Source: Gordius sp. MW1
Taxonomy: Eukaryota; Nematomorpha; Gordioida; Gordea; Gordiidae
DNA: 64,000 nucleotides
Direction: 5' to 3'
NCBI GenBank assembly: GCA_964036665.1
Contig: OZ038532.1
Span: forward strand, 1,240,001-1,304,000
Part shown: piece after piece, positions 38,601 through 50,600 of the stretch
Layout: each line of letters opens with the position of its first letter
Position numbering within the stretch: the stretch's first letter is position 1
Notes under the pieces: model-generated
Database searches by the model: none
Told to the model about the DNA's origin: nothing
Seen by the model: only the letters and a program-made list of their open reading frames with translations
Made by a program: the position numbers and the translations under genes

Positions 38601-41600
38601 TAATTCAATGTATTTGCTTTATTTTATGAAAAAAGGAGAATAAACATAAACTAATTGATTAAAAAAAACTATATACGATTCCATAGGGAATAATAAAAAG
38701 CCAAGTTGGACAGGACGGACGGACAACCAAAAAGGAGCCCATAAATTGCATAGCACTTAATAAAAAATCTTAAATGGGCAATTTTGAGAAGAGAGTAGTC
38801 AGGATTAAGAATTTCCCATGCCCAAAACAATCATTCTGCTAAAATATATTGCATTATATAAAAAATCTTCTGAATAATTTAAACCTAATATTTTTGTCGA
38901 TTTTAGTTTAATTCTTTGCAAACTTGAAATATATTTGTGGTAAAGCTTTGTAATATATCTATTTTCACTTCAAGCGAGGTCGGAGAAAATGTGTATTTAT
39001 TAATTTAATAATAATAATAATCCTTTTATACTAAGAAGGGACACGAATGATGTAAGTCTCGAGAAGTCCTGGACATGAAGGTACCGGGGAAGAGAGGAAG
39101 AGGCCGACCTCGTGTCACGTGGAAAGGAGTGGACAAAGTTATGAAATCTAAGAAGATCAATCAAGACAAGGCACTTACCCGATCAAGATGGAAGAAACTC
39201 ATCAAAACAAACCACAGAACTGTGGGACCAAATACTTGATAAAGAAGAAGAAACTTTAATAATAATCATATAGTATTTATTAAAAAATAAAAATGTGTTG
39301 TTTTATATCTGTGTTAAAATCTTATATTAGAATTAGAGGATCTACCTCCTAGCATTTAAGAAAGTTGCCAATAATTTACATATAAATTAGTCCACGCTCG
39401 AAAAACCTATTTAAATATTATAATGTGTTTTTTGAGGAGTTGATTAAACCTAAATGCTTGGAATATTCATTTATGGTGTTCAAAATAATATAGATATACT
39501 AAAAATAGATAAAAAAAACTAATTTATTAATAATAAATATTTGTATATATACTCTTTTCTAAGCATATTTTATTTTTATTAAAAACAATTTATAAATTAG
39601 AAAAATAAATTTTTTTGCTATTCCATGCCATGAGAAATGCAAATCTTTTTTACAACAGAAAATTGGCATAACTTCTTGTAAATTTAATTCATTTGAAATA
39701 TCAAAATGTTTTCCTATTATAATAATTAAGTTTTTTATTTCTTTCTTTCATCTTAACAAAATATGTCCTTTTTGAAATATATTTTAATAATATCTTTAAA
39801 ATAATGTGAGTAATAAATTAAATTAATCCCAAAAATTGTAAATGTCTATGTTTTGAAAAACGAATAAATTTGCTTTTTAATTTTGACTTTATAAAAATAA
39901 TTTAAATGCTATGAATGACTAAGATACAAATTACAATTAATGAATAACTTTTGCTCGGGCAATTTTGCTACTTTTCAAGACAGCACTTTAATTAAGGGAC
40001 TTAGAGAAACCCCTTCTTTATAAATAATTTATCCTTTTTTATTTATTTGTTGTAATGCAGACTCATTTATTCAAATTGCCTATATATTTTAATAAAATTT
40101 AAAGTCAAAATTTAATTCGAATTTAGTTGAATACGTATAACTAGCTATTGAGTTGACTAAACATAAGAATAATGTTATTTAGCTCAAATTAATAAATTAT
40201 TAGATTTTCTGCCGTTCATAATCTAAAAGTTTTTAAAATAAAGCAATTAAATTGACAAATCACATATTTGACCCCATGTAAATTGATAACAAATATCCTA
40301 GTATGACTATTTGGATTTTTGTTTTATTCATATTCCTCCTAATATCCCAATTTTAAAATTTATACAAATCCTTTATTTCTCAATATATATCGATTAATTA
40401 TTATGAAACCTTTAAAATAATCAAATTAAAAAAACGCTTGAAAATTGCTCCCCAAAATTAATAGAAATCATGCAATCTTAAAGTTTTTGGGTGTACTTGT
40501 TTAGAATGATTACATTTGAGTAAATAGATAAGAAATTATGAAATGGTAATAAATAGTTTGATTTGTATGAGATAAGATAAGGAAGTGCAACAATTTATAA
40601 ATACCAAAACAATATTGATTATCAGACCGATGTCCATCTTTCCTATGAACACTAATAATCCCTACTTAATAAAAACCACATCAGCTCATATAGGTAAAAA
40701 TTCTTCAAAATTAATTTATTTTTTATTTTTATGTTAAATAGTAGGAATTTAATAAAGCGATTCCTCTAAAAACTTGTGAAAATAATTTTTAGGGCGATAT
40801 TTTAATAAAGAGTTGTTGTCTTCAACGATTACTTAAAACTGCCTCGCATCGGGGGCAGAACCAATCGATTAGGTTGGGCGAGAAGCCAGGGGAACACAGG
40901 GAGGAGCGGGTGCCCTCCTCTAAGTCCAAAAATTCTTTAAAATTTTATATAATTGTGGCTCAAATTTCAAAAAATTATTATTATTGCCCCCCTCTAATTA
41001 CACTAATGATAAAACCCTAACAGCGATTTTTATGATAAATTCTACAAACTTTGCGAACTATTTTGTAAATATATATACACTAAAAAGCTTGTCTTTCCTC
41101 ATATATATTGTCCCCATAGCCACAAGCAAGATTTAACTACAATGTTGAAGATAAAAAACATATTGCAAGATATATTTTGTACAGCTTTAATAGGGAATAA
41201 ATTTACATATAAATTAACAATTGGTTGACAAGTGATATTGTGTTGGGTTTTAATTAATAACAAATACATATTATTATTTAAAGTTGAACAATATATCAGG
41301 GGTGTAGGCAGTATTTTATTGGGGGGGGGGAGGTTTCAAAATTTTTCTTCAAATATCAAATAGAATTTATAGGGAATAAATAAAATTTTGCAATTTGATC
41401 AAAGATTTATATGCATAATGTAGCATGCATGTAAGTTTGTCAGCCAAATTTAGATTTTACAATCTGTTGAGGCTGATGTAAAGATGAGAATATAAAAGGA
41501 TAATTTGGTTTTAAACAATTATAACGCAACAAACACATCTGTTTCGGGCGAATTTAGAGTCCTGCTAATTATTTTCATTGAGCTGAGCTCAAATCAAGCT

Positions 41601-44600
41601 TGGTGTTTTTTGTTATGCCCATCCAAAAAAGAATGTTTTTTTTATGCTTTTGTAATTTTTAAACAAATTATAAATTCAGAATCTAAATATCTCGTAGCAT
41701 AGAATAAATTTAATTGCTATTAATAAGTGATCATAATAATTTCGATAAATGATTTGTTAAAAATTAAAATATTTTGCAACGATTGAATCATCATTCACCA
41801 TTAAAATTCTTTGCTTTGCAGTTTAAAAAAAAATTATTTAAAATATAATTTGAGAGGCCCGATCATTTTAGTAGAATCCAAGATGCAGGAATCCTCTCGA
41901 GACCGATTGGGGCACAAAATAAATCCAAAATTGATTATTTTTATATCTTAGTTTTAATATATTAATATCGTTAGTTCTGACGTTCTGTCTAGAGACCGGC
42001 AACGGGCCTGTTTAGGTCAGTCGGCCAGCCTGGTATAAAAATTTACAAGCCCGGGCCCGGCTCGAGCCCGGCCCGCTAATTTTATAAAAAGCCCGAGCTC
42101 GGCCCGGGCCCGTATAAAAAATTTTAGATTGTTATGTTTTAGCGAAAGTTTGAACAATATATCTAGTGTTAAAAATATTAATGATAATGATTTAAGAATT
42201 ATCGATAACTTTCGGTCAGACGGGTTTTCTTATAAGAGGCGACCTCCAAGTAAAAATTTTCTTTCACTAGTGCCACTTGTAGTCGGAATTAGAGCCCTGC
42301 AAAGTCACTCTGTTTTAACCCGAACCCGTCCGCCCAGAAAACATTTAAATATTTTCAATCCTAACCCGACCCGACCCAAAAGCGTAATTTTTCAACCCGA
42401 ACCCGACTCGACTTGAAAGCGTTATAAATTTTTCAACCCGAGCCCAACCCGAAGGTAAAAAAAAGTTATTATTGTAAAATTGATTTTAATGGTTTTAAAT
42501 GGCAACAAAATATTTTCTCCCCCAAAGAGAGCTCAAGACGTTATATATGTCTGTTATCATTTTCGAATAGGAGTATAAAGTATAGTAGTCAAATTAGTCT
42601 CTAATTAAAATTGCCTATAAATGGCGCTTATTAGAGTGTACTTTTAAGGGTGCGTCTTATTACGCGATTTTGAATCTAGATTCAAAAAGCGAATGCGTGT
42701 TAAAACATAGCCGCGTCTTAATACGAGCGCACGTCATTTTTTTCTGTTTTTGTGTTTTTGCTCATAAAACAAATATTGATCCTTTAATTACGCTTATTAA
42801 TGCATATTCATATGGTAACTAAACTAGAATTGTTGATTCCTCGACATATATATAGCATATTTAGACAAACAAAAATATGGCGCTTTAAAGTTGAATCGTA
42901 TATTAAGACGGGCCCTAAGTTTAGTGCGCAACTCCTGAAAGGGGTTATTATTATCTTCTTCAAAATATTAACAATCCCGTAATTTATTAATTTATTTCAC
43001 ATATAAAATGCGATATTTTTACACTTTTGCTGAATCAAAATGAGTCTGTCTGTATTAGAGACCTACAACGGGCCTTCAGGTCAGTCATATACAAAACCAT
43101 ATATGCCAATACTATTATAAACATTAAGGTTATAATGTTTTTAATAAAGTCACTTGGCTTCTTTGCTTTTCCATTATATTAATTCTTTCAATTTATTGAT
43201 ATAGAATAAAAATGCTGTGATATTTTATTAAAGAAACTCAAAGAAAAGATATAATCTCTAAATCAAACTGATAATGCGCAATAAATAATTGATTAATGAA
43301 TTGAATAAGCTGGAAATGTAATTTAATCTACCTTGTTATTTTAATAAACATCGAATACTTATAAATTAGAGCATTATAAAAACAAATCCCTGTTTATAGA
43401 TTATAATACACAAAATCTAATTGATTTTGTAACAGGCTTTTGCGGGCCTTAAAAATATCTAGGCCCGGCCCGAGCCCGCTAGGTTATATTGCGGCCCCCA
43501 GGCCCGGCCCGTTGTTTTATTTTAAAGCAGAAGCCCTTCAAGCCCGGCCCCAAGCCCGGCCCGCGGGCCGGGTCGGGCAGGTCTCTAGTTCTGTCACCTT
43601 CTGTAAAATCTTTTTATTCGCAATATTATTGCATGAAAAGATATAGGAATTGATTCTTCTGCTACTTATCAACACAAACTTTTTTTTAAAGAAATTCATT
43701 CATTTAGTTAAGTAAAATTGAGTATATTACGCCGCCATCGTACTTATTAAATTTTATATTACATTACATAAGTTTTACAAATTTTTGTCCACGGGGGGGG
43801 GGGGGGGGTTTAACCCCAAAACGCCTTTGCAATCTATAATAGTCTATGATTGAAGTCTGAGCATAATATGTTTTCACTTAGAAAAAGGAATAACAGTTAA
43901 ATTTATGGAATTTATGGAAGCCAATTCCGCCCGTGGTCGTTCTTCCAGTGACGTAATTTGCAAGAGTCCCTTTTAAATTCTCAGTATAGGCCAGCCAGAG
44001 ACATTGTTTGAATTAGAAAAATATGCGTAAGTCCTTTAGACTTAATTGGCAGTTCTAGGGACCAGGGGGAACCCTTTCCAAAAATATTTCTCAATATTTT
44101 GCTGCTTTCCAAATGAATAATCAATATTTATTAATAGATTAAATTGTTGAATGATAATGTAAAAAAAATCAGTGTCAAATAGCACTTGTTGCTGCATAAA
44201 ACGACTTGGGTATATTAAACATAAATGGAACTCTATGCCAGGTTAATTTATTTAACAAAAATTATCCAGTTTTGTAAATCTTCAACTTTATTTTTAATTT
44301 TAGCATTCAAAATCTATTTAAATCGTTAATTAAATCATTATTGTATATATTAAATAATTAATAAATTTGCAGAGCGCTTCATATAAAACACACCATTTCT
44401 TATACATTAAAATACAAAAGTAAAAATATTTTCTAAATAATTTTGCTGATTTGGTCATTTTAAAGCCCATCCGAGCCCGACCCGTAATTTTTTTAACAAA
44501 AAGTACATCCATGCCCGGCATTTTTATAAGCCATCCGCAGGCCGGAATTTTATAACTTTAACTTTGCTGATTTTAACTACATTTTCTTTAAAATATTTGA

Positions 44601-47600
44601 CTAAGTCATAATTTAAAATCAGTTTACTAAACCCTGAGAACTATCTTACTTGAATTCGAGCAATCCTTACTGTAGAATTAGAAAACACAGTTTTTTAAAG
44701 AAAACAGTTTTTAAATTAAACTTAAAAATGAAGCATGCATGAATAAAGCTTTGTGAAATTTTCATTATTTGAGTAGTTTTATTTTTTCCATGCTCTACTC
44801 TAGAATTATTAAGAACCGGAGTTTCTGAAAAACAGGGTATATATAGTAAGTTTAAATAAGCATGTTAAATTCTTTGAAAATTAAATTTATTACTAAAATT
44901 TGGCTTGTATTAGCATCTTCCTCTTCTATTTTAGAAGTTGAGATGGTTTTTTATAAAAATAAATGAACTTATCTTGATTTTAAAACCCGCCTAGGGACGA
45001 AATATTTTTGTATAATTATAATTAGTCTTAAAATTGGTAGATTTTCATTTAAAGTAAATTTCAATTAATTAAGATAATTAATTATTTCTATAAGCGCAAC
45101 ACTAAACTAACAAGAGTTTTATTAAAATCATTGAGTTTTTCTCTAAAATTCGGGGAAAATATTATTTTTTGTCAATGGGGGCGGGGCTCATTTAAACACT
45201 AAAATATCTTAATGCAAGCTGGTTCTTCAATTATTGACGGAAAAAATGCTAAATTAATCTCTTTAAAGCTGTTAAAAGTTAATGTATAATAAATAACGTA
45301 GAAAATTGGGTAAAGAGTGTGGGTGTTGAGTTAATGAAATTTTAAAAACTCAAACAAAGATTGAACCGTTCCCCGATTGTATAAACGTCATAAATTTTGG
45401 TACATGATATGTTGAAACAAAAACAAAATAAATTTTAATATAAAGCAATTAAATTTTTGTAATTTTTTTTTTAAAATAGAAGAACTGATCGTTTCAATCG
45501 GAGTATGTATAGTTTTGAAAATTGATGGAAACTGAACAAACCACATTCCAAATAATGAGTCATGTCAGGAAGGCTGATTAAAAAGGGCTGGGAAGGGCGA
45601 TTGTCCCCCCCCCCCCCTAAATCCAAAATTTTTTCAAACTTTATTAAAATTATGGATAATTTCAAAAAATGATCATTTTGCCCCTCCCTAAATCATTAAA
45701 GCCCCCCTCAATTCCAATCCCGGCTACGCCCATGCTGAACGTATTGTTTAGGGAATATTATGCCTAATTTAACAAGTTACTACTGTTTCCCTCGTATATA
45801 AAACCATGAGATTTCAAAAATCAATTTGTTGGACAAATTTATATGCCAAGACTACTCATATAATCTTGAAATCTAATTGATAAAAATATGGATCACAGGC
45901 TGGATTGGTTTTGGTAGTATGTCTGCATTTTAGTTTTTGCCCTATATGTATGGTATATTTTTTTTGGGGGCAATACCATTGATCTTTTATTAAAATTATA
46001 GCTTTTGTCAATATACCGGTTCCATTGCTTTAATTTATTTGTACAAACACTGTACGCCATATAATTTTATGTTGCCTTAATATAGTCCTTTCGATTGCAT
46101 AGTTTCGTTGTTATATAACAACTAAATGCATTATTCATTACAAACAAAACTTTATTTTATTGCGGGTAATTTCGCTTAGAGACCTCCACGGTCTGGCCCA
46201 GGCGGGCCGGGCTTTTGCTTTAAAAAAATAACTTACCCGGGACGAGCCGTAATATAACCTAGCGAGCTCGGGCCGGGCATGGATATAAGTGAGGCCGCTG
46301 AGAGCCCGCTTAAAATAATTAGATTTTTGTGTATTATTAAATGTACCGAAATATGCGTTTTAAAAATGTTTTTTATCAGTTTATAATTATTTAATATTTG
46401 TTAAATTAACAATGAAGTCAAAATAATATTTTTCTCGTTATGCATCATTCATCAATATCAAAACGCGCATTTCAAATTAATTAGTTTTATTTAAAGACTA
46501 TATATAGAGGTGGTACACTTCAATGATAACTTTTTAAAATCTATGAACATTAGAGTAAGCTATATAATATTTTGTTAAGTTTATTTTTTGCACGATTATT
46601 ATTAACATTATGTTACATACATATTTTGTGTAATTACTTAAAAAATTACAATTAATATGAAAAGATGCAAAATATAAATTTTTGTATGGGATCCTGGGCT
46701 CGGGCTTTGTAAAGAATTAGCGGACCTAGTCTATCATTTATTAATGAAAAATGGGCACAAGTTTTATATATTTGTAACTGGCGTGCTGATTGATCTAAAG
46801 AGGCCAGTTGCAGGTCTCTAATTTCGCATGCTCATGTGTAAATGTAATAGCGAAAAACTAAGATTTGGGAACATAATATTGATATGGACTTGAAATTTGA
46901 TAAGATACTAGTTCAAGTGAATTTTGGAAAACAATTATACGAAGGAGTAGCTGACTAACAAGTTTGACAAATGGCTAAATAAAAAATCTTAAAACCGCCC
47001 TCGCCCCTTGCCGATTTCTGTGAAATTTAAGTTAGGCCCGCCCCCCAAGGGAAAACGCTAGTTAGGCCACTGATCGAAAAATAACTTTACTGCTCGAAAA
47101 ATAACTTTATAGATCTCCATGCACCTCCCGGCCATAATATTTTTTTACAATATTTACTTACAATAATTCGGAAAAGTTATATTATATCTAACATCTAAGT
47201 GATAATTAAGAAAAATAAAATATTCCAAGCTTCTTCTCAATTGATATGTTAGTAAAATATAGTTCCATTAATTAGGGCCTGATAATAATCTCACACCTTG
47301 GCGGCATGACAGGAGGGATATTTAAAAGCTTTCGGGCGGGTCCGACTGGGTTTGGGCAAAATAATTTTAAGAAATGTAACTTTCGCATTTATCATGGCAT
47401 CTATAATATAGATGCCATTAGGGCTGCACCGATATCGGTATCGGTACCGATATCACGATTTTTTAACGATATCGGTATCGGTTATTAATCGACCGATACC
47501 GATACCGATACCGATACTTGAAACTTTTTTTACAAATATTTTATATTTGTTAGAGCTGTATATCTATATACTTTTTAAATTAAATTTTACTTTATTGCTG

Positions 47601-50600
47601 TTAAATCTAATTTATTTTTTCATTGATTCATTCATTCAAATTTCTACCACCACTTATTTATATTATTATGTAAGTTAGTTTATATTTAAAATTTATAATA
47701 TAATGTATTTATTTTTATATTATATATTGTATATACGATTTTTAATATATATATTATATAACATTTATCAAAGCATTTAAAATATTTTAAATTAGAATAA
47801 CATTCTATGTTGTGTATTATTAATTCAAATGGCCTTACATTGACTTTATTTAAATTAAATTATATTTAGGTCTAAAAGCAAGTCATTAATTTGGAATTAT
47901 TTTATAATTGATGAGAACTCAGCACATATTGCAGCCTGTACAATTGATAACTACATATAATGAAACAGTGGATTCAATGGCTGGAACTATTGATACAAAC
48001 ATCATCATAGGTATATTTATATTTACTTAGCTAATATTAATTTTCATTTTAAGGTGACCCGTGTTTATTGGAATTAGACCTATATCTCAAAACACCAATT
48101 TACAAGGGTAATAGAATCATAAACGAAACATCAATGGGATCATATGTAAATCCATTAGAATATTGGGCAACAAATAGTTCCGATTTGCCAATATTAGCAA
48201 CACTGGCCAGAAAATATCTGTTGTCACCCGCCACATCTATCCCTTCTGAATCTATTTTTAGTATAACTGGTGATATTGATAGTCCACATAGAAGATCTCT
48301 TCTACCGGAGACTATTGAAAAATTACTATTTATGAAAAAAAATTTGGAATATTTTAAATCAAGCTTTTTAAATATTAACAGGTGTCATTTTTATAAGATG
48401 TAAAATATCGGTATCGGTATATTTATTTAAATATCGGTATCGGTTAAAAATTTGATATCGGTGCAGCCCTAATCTATAAGCAGATCAAACGTTTGTCGCA
48501 TACATAGTCTAATAGACTGCTATAATCATGAGCGCAGCCAGGGAGGGGCGGATGCCCCCCCCCCTCTAAATCCAAAACATCTTTAAAATTTAATACAAAT
48601 ATGGCTTAAATTTTAAGAGATTATCATTTTGCCCTCCCTAAATCATTATTGCCCCCCCCCTAATACAAATCTAGGCCACGCCCGTGGCTTAAATCATTTT
48701 GGACATCCATCTTAACTTAACTAACCACTTTAAATGGTTCGGGTGATGATCTTATGGTAATGGCCATGTTTTATATTTTGATATCAGGGTACAAATAATT
48801 TAGTAAATTAATAACTTAAGTCCTTTGAAATCAAAATATAAGTAGATTTAAAGAAAATGACATTTTTGAATTAAATTAAATTTTATAGCGCCATGATTGG
48901 TATCTTGTAGTGTTGTAAAAACGGCTAGCTGGTTTTTCCAAGCGTATTGCTAAGCTTAGTTGTTGACGTTTATTTTAACCCAGCCTTATCAGTGTTAGGT
49001 GAATTTTCTTGGGAGAGCTTTGGCGTTTGGCGTTTTTGTAAAAAAGACCTAAAGCGTTCTGGGTGAATGTTTCGGGGTGACCTTTGGCGTTTAGGTTTGG
49101 GTGTATTAAACACCTAAAGGGTGTGGGTGGATAATATTATTAACCTTTTGGTTTGGTTTTGGTCGTTTGGGGTGGGGCATGCAAATATATCAATTTTAGG
49201 TAATAAACTTTTAATTTAAGAAAATAAAAATAGTTATATCATGACGTCACTGAGTTAAAACTTTTCCCATTGTGACGTCATAATGAAAAGTATTATAATT
49301 TATAATCTAATTTCTAGTAAATTACAGTTAATTATGATGCTTTGCTTATGCTGCATTATAGAAATAATGTTTTATTTATGAAAAAAAGATGGCTAAAATC
49401 TGTTTAATGATTTCAGAAATTATTTTTTAGACATGCCAAAAATTTTATAAAAATTTATAAAAGGTGGGAAATTTCGCTTTATAGAATATTCTATAAAGAT
49501 GGCTAAAATCTGTTTAATGATTTCAAAATTTATTTTTTAGACATGCCAAAAATTTTATAAAAATCTATAAAAGGTGGGAAATTTCGCTTTATAGAATCTT
49601 CTATAAAGATGGCTAAAATCTGTTTAATGATTTTAAAATTTATTTTTTAGACATGCCAAAAATTTTATAAAAATCTATAAAAGGTGGGAAATTTCGCTTT
49701 ATAGAATATTCTATAAAGATGGCTAAAATCTGTTTAATGATTTCAAAATTTATTTTTTAGACATGCCAAAAATCTTATGAAAATTTATTTAAACATATAT
49801 TTTTGAATTTTCTGCCTCAGCCAGGTGGTAACAATTTTTTTGAACATTTTAATATGGTTTAACTTTATAATTTACACATTTGCTAAGCAGATTAATTGCG
49901 ATTAATCACAAAATTTAATTTCAAATATATTTTGAATTCCTCGGCTCTTGTAAAAGATAAAGACTTATTAGTTATATAATGTCCCTTTTATTTTATATTT
50001 GTAGTAGTGTTGTAAAAACGGCTGGCTGGGTTTTTCCATCGTATTGCTAAGCTTAGTTGTAAAGTTGTAAACAAGCTAATTAATATTCCTTAATCTCAGC
50101 ATTTTACCCCTCTTTATGACAGAGCTTATGCGTCCGAGCACATATGGTAGCTATATATTTTTTATGATCCTTATAAGCATTGTAAACGCGAGGTCTAAGT
50201 CAACAGAATAGCATGATATGCTTTTTAGAAATGCCTTATTTATTTTCTTAACACTTGAGAGTTGAGAGGTTGGGTCAAAAATGCTAACACGGATGGTATT
50301 TGGGGTAATAATTAGAATTACCCCAAACTTTAAATAGCTATAACTTAGATATTTTATAATATAAATTTGTCAAAATTTGCAAGGATAATATTTCAACTCT
50401 TATACGTTCATTAATATATTAATTGGCCTATTTGATCAAGTGGTTTAAATTTTATGCCTATAATTAGAGCAAACCTGAGGCAGAAAATTAAAAAATATAT
50501 ATTTAAATAAATTTTCATAAAATTTTTGGCATGTCTAAAAAATAAATTTTGAAATCATTAAACAGATTTTAGCCATCTTTATAGAATATTCTATAAAGCG

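Noticed and set aside
42129-42416. A 95-codon + frame inside the hAT element at 41990
   Set aside because: It runs through the ACCCGAACCC repeats, and the residues (TRPPR-like) reflect the repeat.
47306-47678. Frames rich in RYRYRY-type dipeptides over the GATATCGGT array
   Set aside because: They are a translation of the subterminal repeat and have no biological meaning.
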